DNA of 39,412 nt from Bacillota bacterium (GCA_012521295.1 JAAYMS010000116.1:1-39412), one strand, 5' to 3'. Shown: positions 17,769 through 27,340, counted from the stretch's first letter. Notes: generated by a model not told the origin, from the letters alone. Made by a program: numbers and translations.

Positions 17769-18335
17769 CGCGGCTATATGCTGCGCTATTTCCAACCAGT
17801 TGTAAACCCGGATGATCTGTGGTGGGCAGGATTGTTCCCGGTTGTGCGATGTGTGATACAGGAGAGTCCGTATTCCTCTGCCAGCCACATCAGTACAGTT
17901 CTTGAAGTGATCGTCCACAAACAGCTGTACCCCGAGCTGCTCACATTTTTGACCCTTAGAATAAGACTGGTCTTCACTTGGGCTCATATGCAGATCAGTG
18001 TACGGAATCTTGTGGCGGCGCAGCCAATCTTCGGTGACTTCCCGATAAGGCTCACTGCGAGCTGTGATCAACTGGACTTCGTGCCCACGGTCCATCAGCC
18101 GTGTTAAGACCTCTACACATCCTTGTCTGGGGCTCACAATCTCCATGATCATCGCGGTTTCTCGCACCAAGAACGGTTCTAGTTCTTCTTTAGCAATTCC
18201 AAGTGCCTCATCAATGTAAAAGGAATGTTTTAGGATGGGCCGATTGAAGAAGGCGCTGGCCCGCTCCAACCAGAGGTTGCTCTGACCATTGTCATCATCG
18301 GTAAGAACACCATCGATGTCGAATCCAAAGACCAA
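17757..18335 (-). CDS. 5' nucleotidase, NT5C/deoxyribonucleotidase-like HAD protein
   Basis: FGFDIDGVLTDDDN; ITARSEPYREVTEDWLRRHKIPYTDLHMS; LFVDDHFKNC. Confidence 0.78.
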   Translation of the reverse strand: MVFGFDIDGVLTDDDNGQSNLWLERASAFFNRPILKHSFYIDEALGIAKEELEPFLVRETAMIMEIVSPRQGCVEVLTRLMDRGHEVQLITARSEPYREVTEDWLRRHKIPYTDLHMSPSEDQSYSKGQKCEQLGVQLFVDDHFKNCTDVAGRGIRTLLYHTSHNREQSCPPQIIRVYNWLEIAQHIAALTA

Positions 18336-18374
18336 TTTAGAAATCGAAAAAACCTCCTTTAAGATTGCTGTATC

Positions 18375-18872
18375 CTATGCATGATGCATTGGGGGAGAGA
18401 GGGCCCCCTCTAGTTCGAGTAAGAATCTCTTCACATTAAGCCCACCACTAAAGCCTCCCAATCCAGATGCACCGACCACGCGATGGCAGGGTACGATAAT
18501 TGCGATGGGATTTGCGCCAATTGCGTTCCCGACAGCACGGTAGCCCCTGCACCTGCATTTTTCGCCAATATCTTTGTATGTGGCTGTTGTTCCATAGGGG
18601 ATTTCAAGGAGTGCCCCCCAAACCCGTCTCTGAAAGTCGGTACCAATCAGCTCCAGATCCCATTTTAGTGGAACGCGTTTGCCACGGAAATAGGCATCCA
18701 ACTCGCGTGCCAGTTCCTGGGGAAGGGGTTTTTCATCTGGAAGTGCTTCCCTAAGAACCGACTTCATCCATATAGACGCGGATTCCTCCGTAAACGAAAG
18801 ATTGATCAGCCTCTCATTTCGGAAAATAAGATGTAGAGTGCCAATGGGGCTTTGGTATTTTGCGCTGTACAA
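18375..18872 (-). CDS. ogt: Methylated-DNA--[protein]-cysteine S-methyltransferase (Ogt type)
   Basis: IPYGTTATYKDIGEKC..RAVGNAIGANPIAIIVPCHRVVGASGLGGFSGG. Start uncertain: ORF opens at 18920, TTG at 18872 (MYSAKYQSPIGTLHL) fits family N-termini. Confidence 0.9.
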   Translation of the reverse strand: MYSAKYQSPIGTLHLIFRNERLINLSFTEESASIWMKSVLREALPDEKPLPQELARELDAYFRGKRVPLKWDLELIGTDFQRRVWGALLEIPYGTTATYKDIGEKCRCRGYRAVGNAIGANPIAIIVPCHRVVGASGLGGFSGGLNVKRFLLELEGALSPPMHHA

Positions 18873-18907
18873 TGAAGAGCACCCTTTCTCAAAAATGCAT
18901 GGAGTGA

Positions 18908-18937
18908 TCTTTCGCATCAACGTTGGTTAAATCCTGC
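18908..18937 (-). promoter_or_regulatory. Sigma-H-like promoter for the ogt-type gene
   Basis: Minus strand GCAGGATTT-N12-TGCGAAAGA; perfect -35, relaxed -10 (GAAA). Confidence 0.4.
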
Positions 18938-18947
18938 TCGGAGCAGT

Positions 18948-18977
18948 GCAGGATTAGAATCATATCCTGTCGAATCA
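18948..18977 (+). promoter_or_regulatory. Sigma-H-like promoter for the MATE gene
   Basis: GCAGGATTA-N12-GTCGAATCA; full match to RNAGGAWWW-N12-RNNGAAT. Confidence 0.6.
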
Positions 18978-19004
18978 TGGGGGAATGATTGGAGGAAGGC
19001 GACG

Positions 19005-20378
19005 ATGGAACCACAGATGAACACGAGTCTTGCGCTAGAAAACAGCTCCACAGCGATGCGGCAGAAAGTGCTTCGCTTAGCTGGACCCGCGATAGTAGAG
19101 AATCTTCTTCATTCTATGGTCGGTATCATTGACACGGCCATGGTTGGACGGCTTGGTGCTTATGCCCTTGCTGCTGTAGGGCTAGCAAATCAGATTTTTA
19201 ATATCAGCCTCACGGTATTTGCTGCGCTTGCCACAGGCAGCACTGCTCTGGTAGCTCGCTTTATTGGAGCCCATGATGAGGAAGAGGCGGCGGAAGTAAC
19301 GCGTCAGTCCCTTGTTATGGGCTTGGTCTTAGCTGGAACCATACTAGCAGTTCTTGTTGCACTTGGCCCAGCTATTCTGCGCCTGTTGTTTCGGAGGTCA
19401 GAAGAGGCAGTCATATATCATGGTGGGCAGTATGTAAGGATTGTGGCATCAGCTCTCATTTTTAACTTTATTTTGATCATCATCAACGCTGTTCTGAGGG
19501 GTGCCGGAGATACCCAGACGCCCATGCGCATTACAGCGCTGGTGAATGTCACGAACATCATCCTCAACGCGCTTTTGATATATGGCCTTGGCCCATTACC
19601 CAGACTAGGTGTGGCTGGTGCAGCTATTGCTACAGCGATATCACAGTCTCTAGGAGGAGTGCTGGCGCTCTGCATACTGTTTAGAAATGAGCTTCTGCGA
19701 GTCAGGATCACGGATTCTTTTCGGCCGAATATGACAATGATCAAGCGGATCATGAACATCGGTGTTCCAGCGGGATTTGAACAGGGGATTATGCGAGTCG
19801 CCCAGCTAGTGTATACTATGGTTGTTTCCTCGCTGGGTACAGTAGCATATGCGGCACATCAAGTGGCTTTGAACGCCGAATCTCTGTCGTTTATGCCTGG
19901 GGCTGGTTTTGCAGTAGCGGCCACAACCTTAGTGGGGCAGAGTTTGGGAGCAGATCGGCCCGATGAAGCAGAAAGATCGGGGTACACTTCACGTAGTTTG
20001 GCCGTCATTGTCATGTCTATAATGGGCGTTGTTTTCTTTTTCTTTCCGAGCCCAATTGTCAAGGTTTTCTCCGATGACCCGGGTGTCATCGATTTAGCTA
20101 CTGGCTGCCTGCGCTTAGTAGCGATCTCCCAGCCCGCCCTTGCTACCATTATGGTGTTGGCAGGGGGGCTGAGGGGAGCGGGCGATACCAGAGCGATTGT
20201 CAAGATTACTCTGCTCGGTTTCATTGTCGTGCGGTTAGGGACTTCATACCTATTGGCGATAGCCTTGAATATGGGCCTCATTGGAGCCTGGATTGGCATG
20301 GTTGTTGATTTGTTCTTCAGGGCTTTTTTGGTGAACCGGCACTTCAAGAGCGGCCAATGGAAACTGATTAGAGTGTAA
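19005..20378 (+). CDS. MATE family efflux transporter
   Basis: Two homologous 6-TM halves (GAGDTQTPM / GAGDTRAIV); LRLAGPAIVENLLHSMVGIIDTAMVGRLG. Confidence 0.95.
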   Translation: MEPQMNTSLALENSSTAMRQKVLRLAGPAIVENLLHSMVGIIDTAMVGRLGAYALAAVGLANQIFNISLTVFAALATGSTALVARFIGAHDEEEAAEVTRQSLVMGLVLAGTILAVLVALGPAILRLLFRRSEEAVIYHGGQYVRIVASALIFNFILIIINAVLRGAGDTQTPMRITALVNVTNIILNALLIYGLGPLPRLGVAGAAIATAISQSLGGVLALCILFRNELLRVRITDSFRPNMTMIKRIMNIGVPAGFEQGIMRVAQLVYTMVVSSLGTVAYAAHQVALNAESLSFMPGAGFAVAATTLVGQSLGADRPDEAERSGYTSRSLAVIVMSIMGVVFFFFPSPIVKVFSDDPGVIDLATGCLRLVAISQPALATIMVLAGGLRGAGDTRAIVKITLLGFIVVRLGTSYLLAIALNMGLIGAWIGMVVDLFFRAFLVNRHFKSGQWKLIRV

Positions 20379-20391
20379 GGGAGGTTGACCT

Positions 20392-21498
20392 ATGCAGGGG
20401 ATGTTTTCTTTCTTTATGCCCACCAAGGTCTTCTTTGGTACAGGTTGCGTGAAAGATAGACGCGCCAATTGGATCATGGGGAAGAAGGCTCTGATCGTGA
20501 CGGGACGCCATTCAGCGAAGGCGAGTGGCGCCCTCGATGATGTCATAGCTAGTCTCCCCGTTGAATACGTCGTTTTCGATGAGGTAGAGAATAACCCCTC
20601 TCTAGAAACGGTTTCTCAAGGAGGAAAGATCGCGCGGGAAGAAGGCTGTGACTTCGTGGTGGCCATTGGTGGTGGGTCACCGCTTGATGCGGCCAAAGCC
20701 ATCGCGGTGTTGGCTGTCAATGACGTGCTGCCACTCAGCCTCTATGAGCGCGGTTGGGAAAAGCCTGCGCTGCCTATTGCCGCTATTCCCACCACGGCAG
20801 GAACAGGAAGTGAAGTTACACAATATGCTGTCCTGACGGTGGACCGGGATCAGACAAAACGAAGCATCAGCGGTGATGATTTGTTCCCGAAGTTTGCGCT
20901 GCTCGATCCCGCTTATACAGAATCACTTAGCCCTGCGGTAACGATTGATACAGCTGTCGACGCTTTATCTCACTTGATAGAAGGCTTTCTATCTGTACGT
21001 GCTAATCAGGTCAGCAGCGGCCTGGCAGTGCAGGGTATGCGCATCTGGGGCAGGTGTATTCCCGCACTGCGCAGCCGTGTCTTTGATTCAACTGTACGCT
21101 CTGAGCTCTTGATTGCATCGGCATTGGGAGGAATGACGATCGCCCAGACGGGCACAACCTTGGTGCATGCCCTTGGGTATCCTTTGACTTATTTCCACGA
21201 TGTACCCCACGGCAGAGCGAATGGGATCTTGTTTGCGGCATATCTGCGGTACATCAACCAAGTTGCTCCGCAGAAGATCGGGGAAATCTTGAAGAACCTT
21301 GGGCTTACCAGCTTAAATGAGTTCCAACAGCTGATGGACGAGTTCTTTGGTGAACATATTGCTGAACTAGATATCGATGAGATTAGCATTGCTGCTTGGG
21401 TACAGAAGGCCGCTTCTGCCAAGAATGTGGCTAACTCTATCGGAAATCCCGGCCCCCGCATTTTAGAAGGGATTCTTCGTGATAGTCTGTTGAGATAA
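20392..21498 (+). CDS. Iron-containing alcohol dehydrogenase
   Basis: FFMPTKVFFGTG; AIGGGSPLDAAKAIAVL; TTAGTGSEVTQYAVL; HALGYPLTYFHDVPHGRANG. Confidence 0.95.
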   Translation: MQGMFSFFMPTKVFFGTGCVKDRRANWIMGKKALIVTGRHSAKASGALDDVIASLPVEYVVFDEVENNPSLETVSQGGKIAREEGCDFVVAIGGGSPLDAAKAIAVLAVNDVLPLSLYERGWEKPALPIAAIPTTAGTGSEVTQYAVLTVDRDQTKRSISGDDLFPKFALLDPAYTESLSPAVTIDTAVDALSHLIEGFLSVRANQVSSGLAVQGMRIWGRCIPALRSRVFDSTVRSELLIASALGGMTIAQTGTTLVHALGYPLTYFHDVPHGRANGILFAAYLRYINQVAPQKIGEILKNLGLTSLNEFQQLMDEFFGEHIAELDIDEISIAAWVQKAASAKNVANSIGNPGPRILEGILRDSLLR

Positions 21499-21502
21499 AA
21501 AT

Positions 21503-21543
21503 GGGGCATGCCGCCCCGAATTCAAGCGGCCGTGCCCCTTTTG
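21503..21543. terminator. Bidirectional rho-independent terminator
   Basis: aaaaatggggcatgccgc...gcggccgtgcccctttt; GC-rich imperfect stem with A-run left and T-run right between convergent genes. Confidence 0.75.
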
Positions 21544-21551
21544 ATTAACAA

Positions 21552-22667
21552 TTAACTGTTGACTTCGATTACAGCTGCCACCAGCTGCGCAGCTTTCGTT
21601 AACTGATCTATACTGATTGATTCGGCGGTACTGTGGATGTTTTCATAGCCCATGCCCAACACCACGGAGGGAATGCCATACGCGTTGATGATGTTGGCGT
21701 CACTGCCTCCGCCCGTACCCTGTTGGATTGGTTCGAGCCCGATGTGGTTAACGGCTTTGAGAGCGAGCTGCACAACAAAATCGTCAGGTTGGAGATGGAA
21801 ACCTGAATAGCTGTCAGTTACCTCAATATCAGCTTTGGCGCCAAACTTCGCACAGGCAGCTTCGATGGCTTCGACCATGTGAGCCGTTTGTGCTTCGAGG
21901 CTGGCGCTGTTGCGCGAACGGGCTTCGCCCTTCATTTCCACCAAATCTGGTACAATATTAGTGGCACTGCCGCCTGAAATTACTCCGATGTTGGCAGTCG
22001 TTTCGTGGTCGATCCGTCCCAGCTTCATGCTGCTGATGGCATTGGCCGCGACCACAATTGCGTTGATCCCTTCTTCAGGAGCGACGCCAGCGTGAGCCGA
22101 CTTCCCATGGATCTTCACCTTGATACCTTTTTGGGCAGGTGCCTGGACAATTATCGTACCTACAGGGCCCGAGGAGTCTAGGAAGAAGCCTGCTCGTGCC
22201 TTAAACGGAGTGATATCTAGGTTTTTCGCTCCGTAGAGGCCTCCTTCTTCGGCAACCGTAAACAGTACCTCGATGCGGCCATGGGGAATGTTCTTCTCCC
22301 GAATGGCGCGGATGCCTTCAAAGATAGCACAGACACCAGCTACGTCATCGGCCGCAAGAATTGTTGTACCATCACTGCGGATTGTGCCTTCCTCAACACG
22401 GGGCTTGATGCCATATCCCGGTGATACGCGGTCCATATGAGCACAAAACAGAAGAGCAGGCCGATCGGGATCTCCTTCTAAGAATCCGATCACATTGCCG
22501 GCGTTGCCGCCGATCTTGCTACCAGTATCATCTTCATAGGCGTCAAAGCCCAGTTCTTTTAGCTTGGTTAACAGAGCATCGGCCATTAAGCGTTCGTCTT
22601 TTGGCGCGCTGTCAACTTGGACTAATTCTAGGAATTCTTCGACTAAGCGAGATTGATTTACAGTCAT
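21552..22667 (-). CDS. M20/M25/M40 family metallopeptidase (peptidase T-like)
   Basis: LFCAHMDRVSPG; ILAADDVAGVCAIFE; LFTVAEEGGLYGAKNL; KIHGKSAHAG. Confidence 0.92.
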   Translation of the reverse strand: MTVNQSRLVEEFLELVQVDSAPKDERLMADALLTKLKELGFDAYEDDTGSKIGGNAGNVIGFLEGDPDRPALLFCAHMDRVSPGYGIKPRVEEGTIRSDGTTILAADDVAGVCAIFEGIRAIREKNIPHGRIEVLFTVAEEGGLYGAKNLDITPFKARAGFFLDSSGPVGTIIVQAPAQKGIKVKIHGKSAHAGVAPEEGINAIVVAANAISSMKLGRIDHETTANIGVISGGSATNIVPDLVEMKGEARSRNSASLEAQTAHMVEAIEAACAKFGAKADIEVTDSYSGFHLQPDDFVVQLALKAVNHIGLEPIQQGTGGGSDANIINAYGIPSVVLGMGYENIHSTAESISIDQLTKAAQLVAAVIEVNS

Positions 22668-22689
22668 ATTTTCAGCCTCCTTCTAGGCT

Positions 22690-22718
22690 TGTTTCCACAC
22701 GATCCAGGACATTCCTGC
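22690..22718 (-). promoter_or_regulatory. Sigma-H-like promoter for the peptidase gene
   Basis: Minus strand GCAGGAATG-N11-GTGGAAACA. Confidence 0.4.
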
Positions 22719-22719
22719 T

Positions 22720-22748
22720 AAAGGGTTTGGCATATACGCCTCGAATAT
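22720..22748 (+). promoter_or_regulatory. Sigma-H-like promoter for the ThrE-like operon
   Basis: AAAGGGTTT-N11-CTCGAATAT; one mismatch in AGGA core and R to C. Confidence 0.35.
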
Positions 22749-22768
22749 GGGAAGGGGTGGCATATAAT

Positions 22769-23509
22769 ATGGAAGATTTAGTTGAAATTGTTCTCTTGGC
22801 GGGTGAAGTTTTATTAACCAATGGCGCCGAAATCCAGCGCGTAGAGGAAACGATAGCACGGATGGGCAAGGCTGCAGGCTTTTTGAGCGCGGAGGGCTTT
22901 GCCACCCCAACGGGGCTGTTCGTGTCTTTTTATGCGCCTGATGGCCGTGTCTACACTCGTGTGCGGCGTATTCGCGCGGTGAAAAATAATATTGCCAAAA
23001 TTGCGGCCGTCAATTCTCTGTCGCGAGCCTATGCGAGTGGTGAGATTTCCACTGACGAAGTCAAGGAGGCTCTCTTGGAACTAACCAAACCTGAGGCAGT
23101 TTATTTTTGGCCTGCGATTCTCGCCAGCGGGCCTGGGTGTGCCGGGTTTGCGCTCATCTTTGATGGTTCGATGCTTGATGCGCTTTTTGCAGGCATAATC
23201 GGGATGCTCGTGGCACTAATTGGTGCATGGCTGAGTCAGTATCCCATACCTCGGATTGCCTCGTCAGCCGTAGGTGGGACAATCGTAGCCTTGTGCGCCC
23301 GCCTTTTTTGCCAGTTCTCCGCAGCTGATATGAATAAGATCATCTTGGGTGCTGTGATGGTTTTGGTTCCTGGAGTTCTGATGACGACTTCTCTCAGGGA
23401 TATGCTCAGTGGTGAACTCGTCTCTGGAGTGTCCCGGGGTGCAGATGCACTCGCAATTGCCGTCGGAGTGGCGGCTGGTGTGGCAGTCGTTCTCAGTGTG
23501 GGGGTATGA
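22769..23509 (+). CDS. Threonine/serine exporter family protein, ThrE N-half (DUF1212-like)
   Basis: LLTNGAEIQRVEETIARMGKAAGF..ATPTGLFVSF; ATG at 22769 within the longer ORF. Confidence 0.88.
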   Translation: MEDLVEIVLLAGEVLLTNGAEIQRVEETIARMGKAAGFLSAEGFATPTGLFVSFYAPDGRVYTRVRRIRAVKNNIAKIAAVNSLSRAYASGEISTDEVKEALLELTKPEAVYFWPAILASGPGCAGFALIFDGSMLDALFAGIIGMLVALIGAWLSQYPIPRIASSAVGGTIVALCARLFCQFSAADMNKIILGAVMVLVPGVLMTTSLRDMLSGELVSGVSRGADALAIAVGVAAGVAVVLSVGV

Positions 23510-23949
23510 TAGTGCTTCTAAAGAGTTTGCTGACCGGATTTGTCACCGCCGCTTCGTTTGCCTTTATTTATCGGGTGCCGCAGAAGCAGGTCTTGCGCTG
23601 CGGACTCATCGGGGCAGCTGGATTGTTCGTCTTTGCCTTGACAGGGTATTTGGGACAGGTGGCTGCCTATTTTCTAGCGGCTACCTTGGTGGCGCTCTTG
23701 TCTGAGATTACCGCCCGTATGGCTAGAGAGCCCGTGATAGTCTTTCTTATCCCCGGTGTGATTCCTCTCGTTCCGGGAGGAATGGCGTATACAACTATGC
23801 TCAGCTTTCTGCAGAACGATTATCCTGGCGGGTTTGAGCAGCTAGCTGTTATGCTCTTTGCCGCTGGAGCCATCGCAGGGGGAATAACCGTAACCAGCAG
23901 TGCCTTTCGTGCACTGTACCGTCCTAGACGTGGGCACGCTGCCGATTAG
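23506..23949 (+). CDS. Threonine/serine exporter family protein, ThrE C-half
   Basis: Four-TM protein with FLIPGVIPLVPGGMAYTTM; 4-nt overlap with the preceding gene. Confidence 0.85.
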   Translation: MIVLLKSLLTGFVTAASFAFIYRVPQKQVLRCGLIGAAGLFVFALTGYLGQVAAYFLAATLVALLSEITARMAREPVIVFLIPGVIPLVPGGMAYTTMLSFLQNDYPGGFEQLAVMLFAAGAIAGGITVTSSAFRALYRPRRGHAAD

Positions 23950-23956
23950 TCGGCAG
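23939..23956. other. Perfect stem-loop CTGCCGA-ttag-TCGGCAG with the thrE-like stop codon in its loop
   Basis: 7-bp perfect stem; TAG 23947-23949 in the loop; no strong T-tract. Confidence 0.5.
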
Positions 23957-23986
23957 GCATTTACTAGAACATAACTGAAAGCTGGG

Positions 23987-25642
23987 GTGATCGAATTGAT
24001 CAGAGTGCAGTGGAACGACCAGATTGTGGAAGTGCCGCGCGGGGCAACTCTTGCTCTTGTGGCGGAACGATTAGGTCTTTCAGAAGACACGGTCGTAGCT
24101 CGAATCAACAACGAAGTCTTGGGGTTTCATACCGAGCTCAACGAAGACTGCACAGTCCATTTCCTTGACACAACCACGACTGAAGGGATGCGTGCATATC
24201 GGGCAGGGCTTGTTTTTCTGTTTGTGAAGGCTGCCCACGAGACCTTGCCTGGCGCCACCGTTCACATAAAGAATTCTCTGAGTAACGGGATCTACGGCGA
24301 GATTGAGTGGCGGCGGCCGGTCATTGAGAAAGACATTCAAGCGGTTGACCAGCGGATGAGGGAGTTGATTGACGAAGACCTGCCTTTCGAACTGCTGCAT
24401 CTGCCTGTAAACGAACTGCGGCTTCTCTATGAGAAGCAGGGCCTGAGAGATAAACTTCGTCTGTTGGAGAACCAACCCGATGATGCAGTGCTGCCGGTGT
24501 ACCGCCTTGGTGATTACTATGATTGGCTGACGGCTGTCTTGGTGCCGCGAACCAGCAGCCTGAAGTATTTCAAACTTCGCTATTATCTGCCCGGGTTTAT
24601 TCTGGAATATCCTCGGCGGTCTAATCCCAAAGTTATACCACCCTATGTGGAGCAGGGGAAACTGTTTAATATCTTTTTTGAAGCAGAGCAATGGCAGGCG
24701 AATCTTAGAATTCCTGATGTCGCAGCTTTGAACAAGACCATTGATGAGGGGAAGTTCAACGATCTGGTCCGTGTCTGTGAAGCGCTGCACGAGAAGCAGA
24801 TTGTGCAGATTGCCGATCTGATTACGCGCGACAAAGAGCGCCTGCGTATTATTCTGATTGCTGGCCCATCCAGTTCAGGTAAGACGACGTTTGCCGAGCG
24901 GTTGCTCATTCAGCTGCGCGTTAACGGCCTATGGCCCATCACTATTGGTCTAGATGACTACTTCGTTGATCGTGATAAGACGCCGCTCGATAGCGAGGGT
25001 AAGCCGGATTTCGAAGCTCTTGAAGCCATAGATTTAGAACTGTTCAACACTCACTTAACTAAGCTGATTCAGGGCGAAGAGGTAGAACTGCCGACCTTCG
25101 ACTTCATGGAAGGAAGACGGAAGTGGACCGGGCGTACGCTGCGCATCAATGCGAATCATCCTATTATCATCGAAGGAATTCACGGTTTGAACGACAAGCT
25201 GACTGCAGCTATACCGCAAGGGCGCAAGTTCAAGATCTATATTTCGTCTCTCACAAACCTAAACATTGACAATCATACTCGCATTTCGACCACCGATGCG
25301 CGGATGCTGCGGCGTATTGTGCGGGATAATCAGTTCCGTTCCCACTCTGCTGCGGCGACTATACAGCTGTGGCCTTCGGTACGCCGGGGCGAAGAACGTC
25401 ATATTTTTCCATTTCAGGAAAGTGCTGATGTGATGTTCAACTCATCTCTGCTCTATGAGCTGTTTGTTCTGAAGAGCGTCGTCGAACCGCTGCTCCAAGA
25501 AATTGCTCCAGACCAGGAACAATATGGAGAAGCGCAGCGTCTGCTCACATTCCTCCAGCACTTTAGGGCGGTGACTCCGTCTGAGGTCATTCCCTGCAAC
25601 TCAATTCTGCGGGAATTCATTGGTGGTTCGTGCATGAAATAG
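23987..25642 (+). CDS. TGS-domain nucleoside kinase (uridine kinase-like)
   Basis: TGS-like N-terminus; P-loop LIAGPSSSGKTTFAERL; LDDYFVDRDKTP; IIEGIHGLND. Alternative TTG start at 23996. Confidence 0.9.
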   Translation: MIELIRVQWNDQIVEVPRGATLALVAERLGLSEDTVVARINNEVLGFHTELNEDCTVHFLDTTTTEGMRAYRAGLVFLFVKAAHETLPGATVHIKNSLSNGIYGEIEWRRPVIEKDIQAVDQRMRELIDEDLPFELLHLPVNELRLLYEKQGLRDKLRLLENQPDDAVLPVYRLGDYYDWLTAVLVPRTSSLKYFKLRYYLPGFILEYPRRSNPKVIPPYVEQGKLFNIFFEAEQWQANLRIPDVAALNKTIDEGKFNDLVRVCEALHEKQIVQIADLITRDKERLRIILIAGPSSSGKTTFAERLLIQLRVNGLWPITIGLDDYFVDRDKTPLDSEGKPDFEALEAIDLELFNTHLTKLIQGEEVELPTFDFMEGRRKWTGRTLRINANHPIIIEGIHGLNDKLTAAIPQGRKFKIYISSLTNLNIDNHTRISTTDARMLRRIVRDNQFRSHSAAATIQLWPSVRRGEERHIFPFQESADVMFNSSLLYELFVLKSVVEPLLQEIAPDQEQYGEAQRLLTFLQHFRAVTPSEVIPCNSILREFIGGSCMK

Positions 25643-25660
25643 GAAGTAGGATGAGGTTGA

Positions 25661-27340
25661 ATGAAAGTCGTTTTGGCAGCGCTTAATGCCAAGTTCACTC
25701 ACACAAGCCTGGCACTGAGGTATTTGTCTCAGGCAGCTAGCTCCTTTAATATTGACACTGTAGAATACAACATCAATCAAGATCTTGCTCAGATTGCCGC
25801 AGATATCTATGCCAAGAAGCCAGACGTCCTCGGCCTGTCGTGTTATATTTGGAACATCAACGAAGTGCTCCAGATAATATCTGATTTACGCCGCGTATGT
25901 CCTGCTTTGACCATCATCTTGGGTGGCCCTGAAGTCTCATTTGACATTGATCATTGGTTGACGAATTACCCGGATATAGATTATATCGTGGCAGGGGAAG
26001 GAGAGGAGGCTTGGGTCCGCTTCTTAACCGCGTGGGAAAACACAAACGGCAAGCTTAGCTCTGAAGATCTCGCAGCGATTCCGGGCTTGGCATACCGGTG
26101 GGACGGAAAAATCATGCAGAACCCAATGCAGGGTGTAGACTTAGCGACCCTCCCGGCTGTCTATTCTGGTTCGCTAGAAGGGCTCGAGCACCGTATCGTC
26201 TACTATGAAACCACCCGAGGCTGCCCGTTCCGCTGCGCTTACTGCCTTTCCTCTGTCATGGGCCCAGTGCGCGAGTTTCCAATGGATCGCTGCAAACAAG
26301 AGCTTCGGCGGTTGGCGGAGGCAAACTGCGAACAAATCCGATTTGTAGATCGGACGTTCAACTATGATCCAGAGCGGGCCTATGAGCTGATCGAGTTCAT
26401 GATTGGGCTCGATACGAGAACTCGTTTTCAACTAGAGGTGAGTGGTGATATACTAACACCAAGACTTCTGGAACTCTTGCGTAAGGCGCCTCCGGGGAGA
26501 CTGCAGTTTGAGATTGGTGTGCAGTCCACCAACCCTGACACACTGCGGGCAGTCAGCCGCAAGCAGAACTTAGACAAGCTAGCCGAGGCTGTCCGCTTCT
26601 TGATCGAAGAGACTCATGTGCGGGTTCTCCTAGATCTCATTGCCGGTCTGCCACACGAAGGCTTCGATAGATTTGGCGAATCTTTTGATTATGTATACCG
26701 CCTTAAGCCTTACCGCATCCACCTTGGCTTTCTAAAGCTCTTGCGCGGTTCACGGCTGCGGCAAGAGGCGGACGAATTTGGATGTGTTTTCTCAGGGCGG
26801 GCGCCTTATGAGGTGCTGCAGACGAATGATATATCTTATGAGGAACTGGCACATCTACATGTCATTGAGGACTTAGTAGAACGGTACGTCAACTCGGGGC
26901 GTTTTGAGTGTTCCATCGAGTACTTAGCAGAGCAGTTTCAGTCGCCATTCAAGTTCTTTGATGATTTTGCCTATCGTTGGAAAGACAGCGGATATCACTG
27001 GGTCAACCATTCACTCCATGGTTTGTATCGCGTCCTCAAAGAGTTCTACAGTCGTGAATATCCGGCATTGGAAGAGTATCTCCGTTGGGACTTCCGTGTC
27101 AATGAGCCAAAAAGCCCGACTCCGACTTGGCTGGGCGGGGTTCAGACGAGAAGCCGCGAGAATGCTGTAATTCGGAGTGGTATCGTCGGACAGCTGCTGC
27201 CTGAACTGGCAGATCTGCCACCGAGAGAAATCGGACGCCGTATTTATGTGGAAGAGTTTGATTTTGGCCAAGGCATCGAGAAGAAACTGTTTTATTTTGA
27301 ACCCGGTGCGGCAAGAGCACGCGTTCTTCCTTTGCCATAG
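25661..27340 (+). CDS. B12-binding-domain radical SAM protein (DUF4080-type C-terminus likely)
   Basis: TTRGCPFRCAYCLSS (CxxxCxxC); N-terminal GLSCYIWN..ILGGPEVSF..YIVAGEGE. Confidence 0.92.
   Translation: MKVVLAALNAKFTHTSLALRYLSQAASSFNIDTVEYNINQDLAQIAADIYAKKPDVLGLSCYIWNINEVLQIISDLRRVCPALTIILGGPEVSFDIDHWLTNYPDIDYIVAGEGEEAWVRFLTAWENTNGKLSSEDLAAIPGLAYRWDGKIMQNPMQGVDLATLPAVYSGSLEGLEHRIVYYETTRGCPFRCAYCLSSVMGPVREFPMDRCKQELRRLAEANCEQIRFVDRTFNYDPERAYELIEFMIGLDTRTRFQLEVSGDILTPRLLELLRKAPPGRLQFEIGVQSTNPDTLRAVSRKQNLDKLAEAVRFLIEETHVRVLLDLIAGLPHEGFDRFGESFDYVYRLKPYRIHLGFLKLLRGSRLRQEADEFGCVFSGRAPYEVLQTNDISYEELAHLHVIEDLVERYVNSGRFECSIEYLAEQFQSPFKFFDDFAYRWKDSGYHWVNHSLHGLYRVLKEFYSREYPALEEYLRWDFRVNEPKSPTPTWLGGVQTRSRENAVIRSGIVGQLLPELADLPPREIGRRIYVEEFDFGQGIEKKLFYFEPGAARARVLPLP

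Noticed and set aside
18957-18990. Repeated GAATCAT / ATGATT elements upstream of MATE as operator sites
   Set aside because: They overlap the spacer and -10 of the sigma-H-like promoter and the SD; short enough to be incidental.
19859-20347. 162-aa minus-strand ORF (and 14920-15411, 163 aa)
   Set aside because: Antisense shadows of MATE and ABC permease genes; highly basic, no domain logic.
23953-23982. Sigma-H-like site GCAGGCATT-N12-ACTGAAAGC before the nucleoside kinase
   Set aside because: Two core mismatches and lies inside the stem-loop/SD region; not above chance.
24080-24790. 236-aa minus-strand ORF
   Set aside because: Antisense to the well-supported nucleoside kinase; no recognisable domain, composition typical of a shadow ORF.
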